Source of the DNA: Winogradskyella bathintestinalis
GTDB lineage: Bacteria > Bacteroidota > Bacteroidia > Flavobacteriales > Flavobacteriaceae
Direction: 5' to 3'
Assembly: GCF_030407435.1 (NCBI RefSeq)
Contig: NZ_JASDDK010000004.1
Location: 62,001 to 126,000 of the forward strand
DNA: 64,000 nt
Both the position numbers and the translations under genes were made by a program. This document shows positions 6,447 through 15,632 of this stretch, one piece after another. Each line of letters begins with the position of its first letter. Within the stretch, counting starts at the first letter, position 1. The notes beneath the pieces are model-generated. The model was not told the origin of the DNA. It did not search any database and saw nothing but the letters and a program-made list of their open reading frames with translations.

Positions 6447-7751
6447 ATGACGGAAAAAATAAATATATTCTGGTTTAGACGAGATTTAAGATTAGATGAT
6501 AATGTTGGGTTTTATGAAGCATTGAGAGGCAATTTTCCTGTAATGCCAATTTTTATATTTGATACTGAAATATTAGAAGATTTACCGAAAGATGATGCAC
6601 GAGTAACATTTATCCATAATACGCTTCAGAAAATGAGGCAAGATCTTCAGGATAAGTATAATAGTAGTTTGGCTATATTTAAAGGTAAACCTGAAGTTGT
6701 TATTAAACAATTAATAAAAAATTATAACATAGAAGCAGTTTTCACAAACCATGATTACGAACCTTATGCGAGAAAACGAGATAATTCTATAAAGTTAATT
6801 TTAGAAGAACATAATATCGCCTTTAAAACCTACAAAGATCAAGTTATATTTGAAAAAAATGAGGTGGTTAAAAAGGATGGAGATCCTTACCTAGTTTACA
6901 CCCCTTATATGCGGACTTGGAAAGAAAAATTTAAATCCATTGATTTAGATATTTACTATACCAATTCTTATCTAGATAATTTAATTGAGCATAGCAGATT
7001 ACCTAATTTAAGTTTATCAGACATTGGTTTTGAAAAATCTAATCATGAGATAGCTTCTTATGATGTTACACCAACAATGATTCAAAATTATGAAGAAACC
7101 CGAAATTTTCCAGCCCAAGATGCCACCTCAAGATTAGGCCCTCATTTGCGATTCGGAACAGTAAGCATCCGAAAAATGATTAAAAAGGCCATTGCTGAAC
7201 AAAATGAAATTTTTTGGCAAGAGCTTATTTGGCGCGAATTCTTTATGTCTATCCTTTGGCACTTTCCGCATACCATAGACAAAGCTTTTAAATCTAAATA
7301 CGACAGAATTGAATGGCGTAATAATGAGAAAGAATTTAAAAAATGGTGTGAAGGTAATACTGGTTACCCCTTAGTCGATGCAGGCATGCGGCAACTCAAC
7401 GAAATTGGTTTTATGCACAATAGAGTGCGTATGCTTGTTGGCAGTTTTTTATGCAAACATTTATTAATAGATTGGCGATGGGGAGAAGCCTATTTTGCAG
7501 AAAAACTTCACGATTACGAAATGGCAAGTAATGTTGGTAATTGGCAATGGGTTGCGGGTTGTGGTGTAAACGCTGCGCCTTATTTTAGAATTTTTAACCC
7601 AACGACACAGATAAATAAGTTCGATAAAAATCATGAATATATAAGAAGATGGGTGCCTAATTATCAAGAATTGACCTACTCTAAACCCATGGTAGACCAT
7701 AAAGAAGCGAGAGAACGCTGTTTAAAAACCTACAAATCCGCATTAAATTAA
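6447..7751 (+). CDS. phr: Deoxyribodipyrimidine photo-lyase, class I
   Basis: A 434-aa flavoprotein that uses blue light to split cyclobutane pyrimidine dimers. The N-terminal antenna domain starts INIFWFRRDLRLDDN. The FAD domain has TSRLGPHLRFGTVSIR, WRELF-type WREFFMSILW, NTGYPLVDAGMRQLNEIGFMHNRVRM, DWRWGEAYF and GNWQWVAGCGVNAAPYFRIFNP. The flavin-facing Asn and the Trp residues of the electron-transfer chain are all present, unlike the paralogue at 543. Length is slightly under E. coli PhrB (about 470). It has its own upstream region with a palindrome, and a strong terminator follows, so it is probably a single-gene unit that closes the island. Confidence 0.95.
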   Translation: MTEKINIFWFRRDLRLDDNVGFYEALRGNFPVMPIFIFDTEILEDLPKDDARVTFIHNTLQKMRQDLQDKYNSSLAIFKGKPEVVIKQLIKNYNIEAVFTNHDYEPYARKRDNSIKLILEEHNIAFKTYKDQVIFEKNEVVKKDGDPYLVYTPYMRTWKEKFKSIDLDIYYTNSYLDNLIEHSRLPNLSLSDIGFEKSNHEIASYDVTPTMIQNYEETRNFPAQDATSRLGPHLRFGTVSIRKMIKKAIAEQNEIFWQELIWREFFMSILWHFPHTIDKAFKSKYDRIEWRNNEKEFKKWCEGNTGYPLVDAGMRQLNEIGFMHNRVRMLVGSFLCKHLLIDWRWGEAYFAEKLHDYEMASNVGNWQWVAGCGVNAAPYFRIFNPTTQINKFDKNHEYIRRWVPNYQELTYSKPMVDHKEARERCLKTYKSALN

Positions 7752-7871
7752 CGTTATAATTAAAAAGTTTTTATTTTTTTAACACCGTCACGCAATAATT
7801 AAATTTTTCGATCGTTGTTTATTTAAGACTGCAATGTCTTATCTGAAATAACCATTTCACTAAACCAATTT

Positions 7872-7903
7872 AAAGCTCTGAGTAGTCTCCAGAGCTTTTT
7901 TTT
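7872..7903 (+). terminator. Rho-independent terminator of phr
   Basis: AAAGCTCTG and CAGAGCTTT pair as a 9-bp stem around a 9-nt loop and are followed by a run of T. It lies 120 nt after the phr stop. Confidence 0.85.
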
Positions 7904-8185
7904 ATTTTATAGCTTATATCCTAACTTATATTCTTAAAAATTCGCAACTATAGACTACTATTTTAAAACCAGTAAAATTGAGAAATCAAAAGAGAATAAT
8001 GTATTTCAACATCTAAAACACCTTAAAAAACCATAATAATCAACACATTAGAACACATGAATATTCTGTAATTATAGCCACTTATTCAGAAAAATTTGAA
8101 GAAAACAGAACGTATATGTAAAGGGATAAAATCACATTTATCAGATTTCAATAATGATAGCAAATCAGCTTAAGAAAACATACAA

Positions 8186-8232
8186 TTAAAAAAGTGTAAA
8201 GTCTATGTACCGTTCCACATATACTTTACACT
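8186..8232 (-). terminator. Terminator of the murA operon
   Basis: A 16-bp stem with one mismatch (arms 8193-8208 and 8217-8232, 8-nt loop). Read on the minus strand it ends in a T-rich tract. It lies about 40 nt after the murA stop. Confidence 0.82.
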
Positions 8233-8269
8233 CAAATCTATAATTTCTTTAAGCTTTTTGGCTTACCAA

Positions 8270-9586
8270 TTAATTACCATCCACACGCTTAATATTAGCA
8301 CCAATCGCTCTTAAACGTTCAGCGATATTTTCGTAACCGCGATCAATTTGTTCAATATTATGTATGGTTGAAGTTCCCTTAGCCGATAATGCAGCAATTA
8401 GTAATGAAACACCTGCTCTAATATCGGGAGAAGTCATTGTTGTAGCTTTTAAAGTCGATTTAAAATCATGACCAATAACCGTTGCTCTATGCGGATCGCA
8501 TAAAATTATTTTGGCCCCCATATCGATTAATTTATCGACAAAAAACAAACGACTTTCAAACATTTTTTGGTGCACAATTGCACTACCTCTTGCTTGTGTT
8601 AAAACCGTGAGAATTATACTTAACAAGTCTGGAGTAAATCCTGGCCATGGTGCATCTGCAATAGTTAAAATAGAACCATCAATAAAATTTTGAACTTCAT
8701 AACCATCCGTATGAGCTGGAATATGAATATCATCTCCATGACGTTCAATTGTAATTCCTATTTTTCTAAAAACATTTGGTATCTGACCTAAGTCATCCCA
8801 ACTTACATTAGTTATAGTCAACTCACTTTTAGTCATTGCAGCCAAGCCAATCCAGCTACCAATTTCAATCATATCTGGTAACATTCTATGTGTTGTTCCC
8901 CCAAGAGAATCTACTCCTTCAATCGTTAAAAGATTAGAACCAACACCAGTGATTTTCGCCCCCATGCGGTTCAACATTTTACACAACTGTTGCAAATATG
9001 GTTCACATGCAGCATTATAAATGGTAGTTTTCCCTTCAGCTAACACAGCTGCCATTACAATATTAGCAGTACCCGTTACAGAAGCTTCATCTAAAAGCAT
9101 ATAAGTGCCTTTTAACTTTTTTGCTTCTACACCATAAAACAATTCTTCCTTATTGTAACGAAACTCTGCACCGAGATTAATAAAACCTTCAAAGTGTGTA
9201 TCTAATCGACGACGTCCAATCTTATCTCCTCCTGGTTTTGGAATATAGCCTTTACCAAAACGAGCCAAAAGTGGCCCAACGATCATAATACTACCTCTTA
9301 ACCCTTTACCATCTTCTTTAAATTCAGCTGATTCTAAATAATCAAGATTAAGATCGTCTGCTTTAAATGTGTAAGAGCCTTTTTCTAATTTATTGATTTT
9401 AACACCAAGCTTTTTTAATAGCGCAATTAACTTATTTACATCAATAATATCTGGAATGTTATCTATTTGAATTTCATCGGCAGTTAAGAGTACTGCGCAT
9501 AAAATTTGTAAAGCTTCATTTTTTGCTCCTTGTGGTTGTATTTTCCCTTTTAGCTGGTGACCACCTTCAATTATAAATGTACTCAT
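8270..9586 (-). CDS. murA: UDP-N-acetylglucosamine 1-carboxyvinyltransferase with Asp at the active-site Cys
   Basis: This enzyme transfers enolpyruvate from PEP to UDP-GlcNAc, the first committed step of peptidoglycan synthesis, in the cytosol. The 438-aa length and the motifs GAKNEAL (residues 20-26), LRGSIMIVGPLLARFG and APWPGFTPDL are standard. The catalytic loop, normally GGCAIGxRPVDLH, reads GGDKIGRRRLDTH, placing Asp121 where E. coli has Cys115. Asp at this position is known from naturally fosfomycin-insensitive MurA enzymes (for example M. tuberculosis), so the same is expected here. It lies 5 nt after the DUF4290 gene in an operon of three. Confidence 0.97.
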   Translation of the reverse strand: MSTFIIEGGHQLKGKIQPQGAKNEALQILCAVLLTADEIQIDNIPDIIDVNKLIALLKKLGVKINKLEKGSYTFKADDLNLDYLESAEFKEDGKGLRGSIMIVGPLLARFGKGYIPKPGGDKIGRRRLDTHFEGFINLGAEFRYNKEELFYGVEAKKLKGTYMLLDEASVTGTANIVMAAVLAEGKTTIYNAACEPYLQQLCKMLNRMGAKITGVGSNLLTIEGVDSLGGTTHRMLPDMIEIGSWIGLAAMTKSELTITNVSWDDLGQIPNVFRKIGITIERHGDDIHIPAHTDGYEVQNFIDGSILTIADAPWPGFTPDLLSIILTVLTQARGSAIVHQKMFESRLFFVDKLIDMGAKIILCDPHRATVIGHDFKSTLKATTMTSPDIRAGVSLLIAALSAKGTSTIHNIEQIDRGYENIAERLRAIGANIKRVDGN

Positions 9587-9591
9587 ACGTT

Positions 9592-10317
9592 TTAGTAACG
9601 TTTTCTGTTATTAGAATATTTTTTCTTGTTAGAGTTGTTACTCTTTTTGTTTGAATTGCTTTTTCCACCGTATTTAGACTTCGTCCGCATCAAACTAGTA
9701 GAATCAGTAAGATCTTCATCCTTATTTTTTAAATTGATTTTACCACCAGACAATTCATATAAGTGATTATATATTACTTCGTCTTCTACGGTATCTTTAT
9801 TCCAATTTAAAAAACATTTTTTCATATGATTGGCAATAGTATAAGTTAAAGCATCCTTTAACTCACCATCTTCCCAACTTACTGCCACGTCAATCATCGT
9901 TTTAATATTATTTCCATAAAAACGATATTTAGGATGATTTTGAGGATATTTTAAAGGTTCTGGTCGTGCTTGTATTTCTTCTTTCGATGGTTCGCCATAA
10001 GGTGCGTCCACATCGATTTCAAAATTGGCCATAATAAACAACTGATCCCATAACTTGTGTTGAAAATCTGGCACATCTCTTAGGTGTGGCTGTAAATTAC
10101 CCATCACAGAAATAATTGCTTTGGCTACTTTATTGCGTTCTTCTTTGGTTTCACGAGACTTAGCGTAATTAATCATCTTTTGAAGATGACGTCCGTATTC
10201 TGGAATAATTAAATGCTCGCGCTCTGTATTGTATTCTAAATCGTCAATCAAAATTGTAAAATGTGTAGTGTATAATTGTAAACCCGTAGTCTTTTTAGGT
10301 TTTGCTGCAAAGTACAA
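9592..10317 (-). CDS. DUF4290 domain-containing protein
   Basis: A 241-aa soluble protein. Residues 25-190 match DUF4290, a Bacteroidota-specific family (LEYNTEREHLIIPEYGRHLQKMI, then NLQPHLRDVPDFQHKLWDQLFIMANF and HPKYRFYGNNIKTMI). The C-terminal 50 residues are low-complexity Ser/Asn/Lys. Family proteins usually begin just before the YNTER motif, so the first 25 residues from the ATG at 10317 may be untranslated and a non-ATG codon near the ILIDDL segment may be the true start. The gene is followed by murA 5 nt later, an arrangement that suggests coupling to cell-wall synthesis. Function unknown. Confidence 0.88.
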   Translation of the reverse strand: MYFAAKPKKTTGLQLYTTHFTILIDDLEYNTEREHLIIPEYGRHLQKMINYAKSRETKEERNKVAKAIISVMGNLQPHLRDVPDFQHKLWDQLFIMANFEIDVDAPYGEPSKEEIQARPEPLKYPQNHPKYRFYGNNIKTMIDVAVSWEDGELKDALTYTIANHMKKCFLNWNKDTVEDEVIYNHLYELSGGKINLKNKDEDLTDSTSLMRTKSKYGGKSNSNKKSNNSNKKKYSNNRKRY

Positions 10318-10342
10318 AAAATTACGAAGTTTAACCGAAATA

Positions 10343-10636
10343 TTATAGAGAAATTACACCCTCTACTTTTTCTGCCACTTCTTTATATTTAGCAATTACT
10401 TGCTCAGGATTTTTAAGTCTAACGTTTATGGAAACACTCGTATATTTTCCATTTTTAGATGCATTAGTCGTAATAACGGCTCCAAGGTCATTAAAAAGAT
10501 CCTCAATATCCTTAACACCTGAGCCTTCAGAAAGTACAATAAATTTATACAAATACTCTGTTGGCCACAATGCTGTATCGTAAAGTTGTGTCTTTAATTT
10601 TTCGTAAAATTCCTCTGTTTTTTTCGAACTATCCAT
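10343..10636 (-). CDS. DUF493 (YbeD-like) family protein
   Basis: A 97-aa protein of the YbeD/DUF493 family, a small ferredoxin-like alpha/beta fold resembling ACT-type regulatory domains. The marks are WPTEYLYKFIVLSEG, then ASKNGKYTSVSINVRLKNPEQVIAKYKEVAEKVEGV. It is first in the operon DUF493-DUF4290-murA, with a 25-nt gap to the next gene. A role as a small-molecule-responsive or protein-binding regulator is suggested by fold only. The 211-bp gap to the divergent ATPase gene should hold both promoters. Confidence 0.88.
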   Translation of the reverse strand: MDSSKKTEEFYEKLKTQLYDTALWPTEYLYKFIVLSEGSGVKDIEDLFNDLGAVITTNASKNGKYTSVSINVRLKNPEQVIAKYKEVAEKVEGVISL

Positions 10637-10847
10637 AGTAATATTTTTCAGATGTAAAGATACGGTTTATACCAAATAAATGAAAACAAGAAAATTTAAA
10701 TAAAGCCACTTATCTGAATACAATTAAAAATCACTTTATTTGACGCGGCATTTAATTATGGAAATTCAAAATTGTCAATAGTTTATAATATTCTATTTTT
10801 AAACCCTTATTTTTATCCTCTATTTTTATTTTAAAAATTTTACCAAC

Positions 10848-11387
10848 TTGAATCCAAAAAAAATCGTTATCGCAGGTGGACCAGGAACAGGAAAAACCAC
10901 TATTATTAATGCGTTAAAAAAACGTGGTTATATTTGTTATGATGAGATCTCTCGACATATTACCTTACAAGCTCGGAAAGATGGAATTGAGCAATTATTT
11001 TTAACTGAACCTTTATTGTTTAGTGAAAAACTATTAGACGGCAGAACGCAGCAATTTAAAGATGCGACCAAAGAGTCTCAACAAGTCGTGTTTTTAGATA
11101 GAGGGATTCCAGATGTTTTAGCTTATATGGAATATATTGGTGATATATATCCAGACCATTTTATTGAAACCTGTGATACCCACAAATATGATAGCATCTT
11201 TATTTTAGCTCCTTGGAAAGAAATTTTTACAAGTGATAGTGAACGTTACGAGAATTTTGAAGAAGCGGTAAAAATCCACGATCATTTAGTAAATACCTAT
11301 GAACAATTTGGTTATGAACTTATTAATGTGCCTTTTGGGAGTGTCGATACTAGAGCAGATTTTATTTTAAAGTCATTAAATTTGTAA
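10848..11387 (+). CDS. AAA-family ATPase / P-loop kinase-like protein
   Basis: A 179-aa P-loop protein. Walker A is GGPGTGKTTII at residues 9-19, followed by YDEISRHI, VVFLDRGIPDVLAYM (Walker B region) and IFILAPWKEIFTSDSERYENFEEA, where the Arg of a lid is likely. This matches the AAA_28 group of small NadR/Ttd14-like nucleotide-binding proteins, which are probably kinases of a small molecule. The start is TTG at 10848; no ATG lies before the P-loop. The gene stands alone between murA's operon and recQ. The substrate is unknown. Confidence 0.82.
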   Translation: MNPKKIVIAGGPGTGKTTIINALKKRGYICYDEISRHITLQARKDGIEQLFLTEPLLFSEKLLDGRTQQFKDATKESQQVVFLDRGIPDVLAYMEYIGDIYPDHFIETCDTHKYDSIFILAPWKEIFTSDSERYENFEEAVKIHDHLVNTYEQFGYELINVPFGSVDTRADFILKSLNL

Positions 11388-11551
11388 TAAAGCTATAGTA
11401 CCGAAATTATATGACCTTAAAATGAGGTTAAATATTGGTTAAATCTCTAACCATACCACAATATTTCTTTGATACTTCATGGTTATATTCCGTGATTATT
11501 TTGGTAGAATAACAGCAAATATAGGCGATATTTGATATTTAAATAATTATT

Positions 11552-13447
11552 ATGCATCCTATAGAAGTTTTAGAACGGTACTGGCAACACACTTCTTTTA
11601 GACCGTTGCAAGAAGATATTATCACTTCAGTTTTAAATAAAGAAGATACATTTGCATTGCTGCCAACTGGAGGCGGAAAATCGGTTTGTTTTCAAATTCC
11701 TGCGTTAATACAAGAAGGAATCTGTATTGTGATTTCTCCGTTAATTGCTTTAATGAAAGACCAAGTTAATACGTTGAAAGATAAAGGTATTAAAGCGATT
11801 GCGCTAACGTCTGGTATGTCCTATAAAGATTTAGATACACAATTAGACAATTGTATTTATGGTAATTATAAATTTTTATACCTCTCACCAGAACGCTTGC
11901 AACAAACTTTAGTGCAAGAACGCATTCAGCAAATGAAAGTTAATTTGATCGCTGTTGATGAAGCTCACTGCATAAGTCAATGGGGAAATGATTTTAGACC
12001 AGCTTACAATAATATAGTTATTTTAAGACAAATGCATCCGCATGTTAATTGTATAGCCTTAACTGCCACAGCTAAACATAATGTAATCAACGATATTGTT
12101 GAGAATCTCGATTTTGTAAACCCTAACATCTTTAAAGCGTCCTTCGCCAGACCAAATATTGCATACCAAGTTATTCATACCGATGACAAACTGTTTCAAC
12201 TTAATCATTTGTTGAAAAAACATTTGGGGTCCTCTATTATATATGTTAGAAATAGAAGAGCAACTATCGACATCCACAATTATTTAAATGCCAAAGGTTT
12301 TACCTCAACATTTTATCACGGAGGCATTACTAATAAGGAAAAGCAAGAGCGCTTATACCAATGGACCAATGGGCAAATAGAAATTATGGTGGCCACCACA
12401 GCTTTTGGAATGGGAATAGATAAGGCTAATGTAAAAACGGTTATTCATTTTAACTTACCCGAAAGTTTAGAAAGTTATTATCAAGAAGCCGGAAGAGCTG
12501 GAAGAGATGGCCATTTGGCTTATGCTACGATATTAAAACAACATATCGATGAAGACCATCTTAGAAGTCAATTTTTAAGCACTCTACCCTCTGTAGCTTT
12601 TGTAAAAACGGTTTATAACAAGTTGTGCAACTATTTCCAAGTGTCCTATGGTGAAGGTGAAAACACCTTACATCAATTCGATTTTAAAACCTTTTGTAAT
12701 TTATATAAACTGAGTGCAAGTATAACTTATAATGCACTATTACTGTTAGACCGGAATGCAATTATTACATTAACTCAACATTTCAATTTTAGAACTAAAA
12801 TTCAGTTTATAACCACCAATGACGTTTTATTTAAATATTTAGAAACGCATAAGAATCTAAATATCTTGGTCAAAGTTCTATTAAGAACCTATGGAGGTAT
12901 ATTTGATTATGAAACCAAAGTGAACCTCAGTTTAATTATAAAAAAGGCTAACCTTACTGAACACCTCGTAATCGAGCAATTGCAACTTTTAGAAAAAGAT
13001 GAAGTGATTAGTTTACAAATGGCAAATACAGATTCTGAAATCACCTTTTTAAAACCTCGTGAAGATGATATTACCATTAATCCCATTGCTAAAACAATTG
13101 AACAACAACACACGCTGAAACATCAACAAATTCAGTCTGTTTTAAATTATATTCAGAACGATACTATTTGTAGAAGTCAGCAACTTTTGTCATATTTTGG
13201 TGAGAAGAGCAATAAAACCTGTGGAATATGTTCTGTTTGTATGGCCAACGCTATCAATACAGATAAAACGTTGGGCGAGACTGTTTCACTTCAAATTATA
13301 AAGGCATTAGAAAGGGAAACTTTATCTTCGCGTCAATTATTGCAAAAAATTAAATGTTCTGAAAAAGTGCTTATTAATAGTCTTTCAGAATTAATAGAAA
13401 TTAATAAAATCACATTAACACCTGCTAATACTTATACCATTAAATGA
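11552..13447 (+). CDS. recQ: RecQ-family ATP-dependent DNA helicase
   Basis: A 3'-5' DNA helicase of 631 aa. Residues 1-330 are the SF2 core: motif 0 FRPLQEDII, Walker A LPTGGGKSVCFQIP, VDEAHCISQWG, ALTATA, ATTAFGMGIDKANV and the arginine-finger motif QEAGRAGRDG. The RQC part carries the zinc ligands in KTCGICSVC. The C-terminus has a winged-helix-like stretch, but a classical HRDC domain is not obvious. Flavobacteria usually carry more than one RecQ, so this may be the shorter paralogue. Its stop overlaps the fmt start (ATGA), so both genes are cotranslated. Confidence 0.93.
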   Translation: MHPIEVLERYWQHTSFRPLQEDIITSVLNKEDTFALLPTGGGKSVCFQIPALIQEGICIVISPLIALMKDQVNTLKDKGIKAIALTSGMSYKDLDTQLDNCIYGNYKFLYLSPERLQQTLVQERIQQMKVNLIAVDEAHCISQWGNDFRPAYNNIVILRQMHPHVNCIALTATAKHNVINDIVENLDFVNPNIFKASFARPNIAYQVIHTDDKLFQLNHLLKKHLGSSIIYVRNRRATIDIHNYLNAKGFTSTFYHGGITNKEKQERLYQWTNGQIEIMVATTAFGMGIDKANVKTVIHFNLPESLESYYQEAGRAGRDGHLAYATILKQHIDEDHLRSQFLSTLPSVAFVKTVYNKLCNYFQVSYGEGENTLHQFDFKTFCNLYKLSASITYNALLLLDRNAIITLTQHFNFRTKIQFITTNDVLFKYLETHKNLNILVKVLLRTYGGIFDYETKVNLSLIIKKANLTEHLVIEQLQLLEKDEVISLQMANTDSEITFLKPREDDITINPIAKTIEQQHTLKHQQIQSVLNYIQNDTICRSQQLLSYFGEKSNKTCGICSVCMANAINTDKTLGETVSLQIIKALERETLSSRQLLQKIKCSEKVLINSLSELIEINKITLTPANTYTIK

Positions 13448-14403
13448 CGAATAATCGTGACTTACGTATTGTTTTTATGGGCACACCAGATTTTGCTGTT
13501 GCTACATTAAAAGCATTAATAGAAAATAATTATAAGGTTGTAGGGGTTATTACTGCGCCAGACCGACCTGCAGGACGAGGCCAAAAATTAAGAGCTTCTG
13601 CTGTAAAAGAATTTTCTTTAGAACATAATTTAAAGGTGTTACAACCAACAAATTTAAAAGCAGAATCTTTTTTAAACGAACTGCGCGCATTGAAGGCCAA
13701 TTTACAAATAATAGTAGCCTTTAGAATGTTGCCAAAAGTAGTGTGGCAAATGCCAGAGTATGGCACATTTAATCTCCATGCTTCATTATTACCACAATAT
13801 AGAGGTGCTGCACCGATCCATTGGGCAATAATTAATGGAGAAAGTAAAACCGGTGTGACTACTTTCTTTATAGATGAAAAAATTGATACCGGAGCTATCA
13901 TTCAAAGCAAAGAGACCACAATTGGTAATTCTACTACAGTTGGAGATCTACACGATGATTTAATGCACATTGGAAGCGATTTAGTAATTAAGACGGTAGA
14001 GCAGATAGAGAACGACTCTATCGCTACCACTACTCAACCACATACTGAAGATTTAAAAACGGCTTACAAACTTAATCGCGATAATTGTAAAATTGATTGG
14101 TCACAGCCTTTGGCAACTATTTACAATAAAATTAGAGGCTTAAATCCGTTTCCAGCAGCTTGGTGTTATTTAGATAATAACGAAGAAACAAATTTATCAG
14201 TAAAAATTTATGGTGTAGAAAAGTTAGAAGACCATCATAATTATGAGGCAGGAAAATTAATTTCAACTAAAAATGAGTTAAAAGTCGCATGTCAAGGTGG
14301 TTATATTAAAATACACGAAATTCAGTTGCCCGGAAAGCGTAAGATGAATGTAAAATCACTTTTAAATGGCTTTAATTTTTCCGAGTCGGCAAAACTGCTG
14401 TAA
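13444..14403 (+). CDS. fmt: Methionyl-tRNA formyltransferase
   Basis: This enzyme formylates initiator Met-tRNA using 10-formyl-THF, in the cytosol. It is 319 aa, the usual length. The N-terminal domain has RIVFMGTPDFAV, APDRPAGRGQKL and the catalytic NLHASLLPQYRGAAPIHWAI (Asn, His), with Asp in EKIDTGAII. The C-terminal OB-like domain (KIDWSQPLATIYNKIRGLNPFPAAW) follows. It overlaps recQ by 4 nt. The link to recQ is probably only cotranscription. Confidence 0.96.
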   Translation: MTNNRDLRIVFMGTPDFAVATLKALIENNYKVVGVITAPDRPAGRGQKLRASAVKEFSLEHNLKVLQPTNLKAESFLNELRALKANLQIIVAFRMLPKVVWQMPEYGTFNLHASLLPQYRGAAPIHWAIINGESKTGVTTFFIDEKIDTGAIIQSKETTIGNSTTVGDLHDDLMHIGSDLVIKTVEQIENDSIATTTQPHTEDLKTAYKLNRDNCKIDWSQPLATIYNKIRGLNPFPAAWCYLDNNEETNLSVKIYGVEKLEDHHNYEAGKLISTKNELKVACQGGYIKIHEIQLPGKRKMNVKSLLNGFNFSESAKLL

Positions 14404-14507
14404 ACCCTTATTATCATTGGTTTTACAAAAAATCCGATGAAATACATTGTCTTTATTAACAAATGTTCAAAGTTATTAACAATAAGCCGTATTTCCCTTG
14501 CTATTAC

Positions 14508-14537
14508 TTGCGTAGCTTAATATTCCTAATAATTTTG
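14508..14537 (+). promoter_or_regulatory. Promoter of the HU gene
   Basis: TTG (14508-14510), a 19-bp spacer and TAATTTTG (14530-14537) match the Bacteroidota primary-sigma promoter (TTG and TAnnTTTG) exactly. It sits 63 bp before the HU start codon and leaves a 5' leader of about 55 nt. Confidence 0.8.
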
Positions 14538-14600
14538 TGTAAGGATTTTAAAAAACCTTTCTTTTAAAACCGATTTTTTAACAATTAAAATTAAATACTT

Positions 14601-14873
14601 ATGAACAAAACAGATTTAATCAATGGAATGGCAGAGAATGCTGGAATTACAAAAGCAGCTGCTAAAAAAGCATTAGACTCTTTATTAGTTGACATCGAAG
14701 GATCTTTACAAAAAGGTAATAGAGTTTCTTTAGTAGGTTTTGGTTCTTGGTCAGTTTCTAGAAGAGCTGCAAGAGACGGAAGAAATCCACAGACTGGAAA
14801 AACTATAAAAATTAAAGCTAAAAATGTAGTAAAATTTAAGGCAGGTTCTGACTTAAGTAGCGCTATAAACTAA
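14601..14873 (+). CDS. hup: HU family DNA-binding protein
   Basis: A 90-aa nucleoid protein that binds and bends DNA as a dimer. It begins MNKTDLINGMAENAGITKAAAKKALDSL and has the beta-arm region GRNPQTGKTIKIKAKNVVKFKAGSDL. It is a single-gene unit with a perfect promoter upstream and a strong terminator 24 nt after the stop, as expected for an abundant protein. Confidence 0.96.
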   Translation: MNKTDLINGMAENAGITKAAAKKALDSLLVDIEGSLQKGNRVSLVGFGSWSVSRRAARDGRNPQTGKTIKIKAKNVVKFKAGSDLSSAIN

Positions 14874-14897
14874 GACATTTTATTGTTTTTAATATAG

Positions 14898-14924
14898 AAC
14901 CTGCTCCTTGAGCGGGTTTTTTTT
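14898..14924 (+). terminator. Rho-independent terminator of the HU gene
   Basis: AACCTGCT pairs with AGCGGGTT (8 bp, one G-U) around a 5-nt loop, followed by T8. Confidence 0.9.
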
Positions 14925-15077
14925 GCTCTAATTTTAAAGTTATTTCAATACCTTAATAAATTACTCACGTCAGAAAAATTACCAATTCTTGAACAATATT
15001 ACATATTTAAGGCGTTAAAGTTGTTTTTTTAACGAAAAAAACATAGATTTAGTAAACTAAAAAACTGAATATTTTAA

Positions 15078-15632
15078 ATGAACAAACCCGAAAAAGGCAA
15101 TTTATTAATTGCTGAACCATCCATTATCGGTGATATTTCTTTTAATCGTGCTGTAATTCTTTTAGCAGATCATAACGATTTGGGTTCGGTTGGTTTTATT
15201 TTAAACAAACCTTTAGATTATAATCTTAAAGATCTTATTGAAGGTACAGAGTCTGAATTCCCAGTTTATAATGGTGGACCCGTAGAGCAAGACAATCTCT
15301 ACTTTATACATAAGTCACCTGAATTAATTCCTAACAGTATAGAGATTTCTAATGGCATATTTTGGGGAGGTGATTTTAAAATTGTACTAAATCTCATTAA
15401 TGAAGCAAAAATTTCTACTGAAGATATTCGTTTCTTTTTAGGCTATTCTGGTTGGGAAGAACAACAATTGGACAGTGAGCTTAAATCTAATGCATGGTTG
15501 GTTTCTGAAAATATCTATTCCAAAGACATTATTTCCAAATCGTGTATAACATTTTGGCGTGAGAAAATGCTCGAGCTAGGTGGTGATTACAGCATTTGGT
15601 CTAATGCACCTGAGAATCCTAGTTATAATTGA
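15078..15632 (+). CDS. YqgE/AlgH family protein
   Basis: A 184-aa cytosolic protein of the UPF0301/DUF179 family. It starts KGNLLIAEPSIIGDISFNRAVILL and carries GSVGFILNKPL, YNGGPVEQDNLYFIH and FFLGYSGWEEQQLDSEL. The family has no settled function. In Bacteroidetes it is commonly found near HU and the class IV aminotransferase, as here. It converges on the aminotransferase gene. Confidence 0.93.
   Translation: MNKPEKGNLLIAEPSIIGDISFNRAVILLADHNDLGSVGFILNKPLDYNLKDLIEGTESEFPVYNGGPVEQDNLYFIHKSPELIPNSIEISNGIFWGGDFKIVLNLINEAKISTEDIRFFLGYSGWEEQQLDSELKSNAWLVSENIYSKDIISKSCITFWREKMLELGGDYSIWSNAPENPSYN

Larger units (their letters stand above)
7752..8269. other. Intergenic region between convergent phr and murA
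   Basis: The 518 bp hold two rho-independent terminators, one for each flanking gene (7872-7903 and 8186-8232). The 280 bp between them are AT-rich with stops in all frames, and I see no gene, repeat or RNA in them. Confidence 0.6.
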
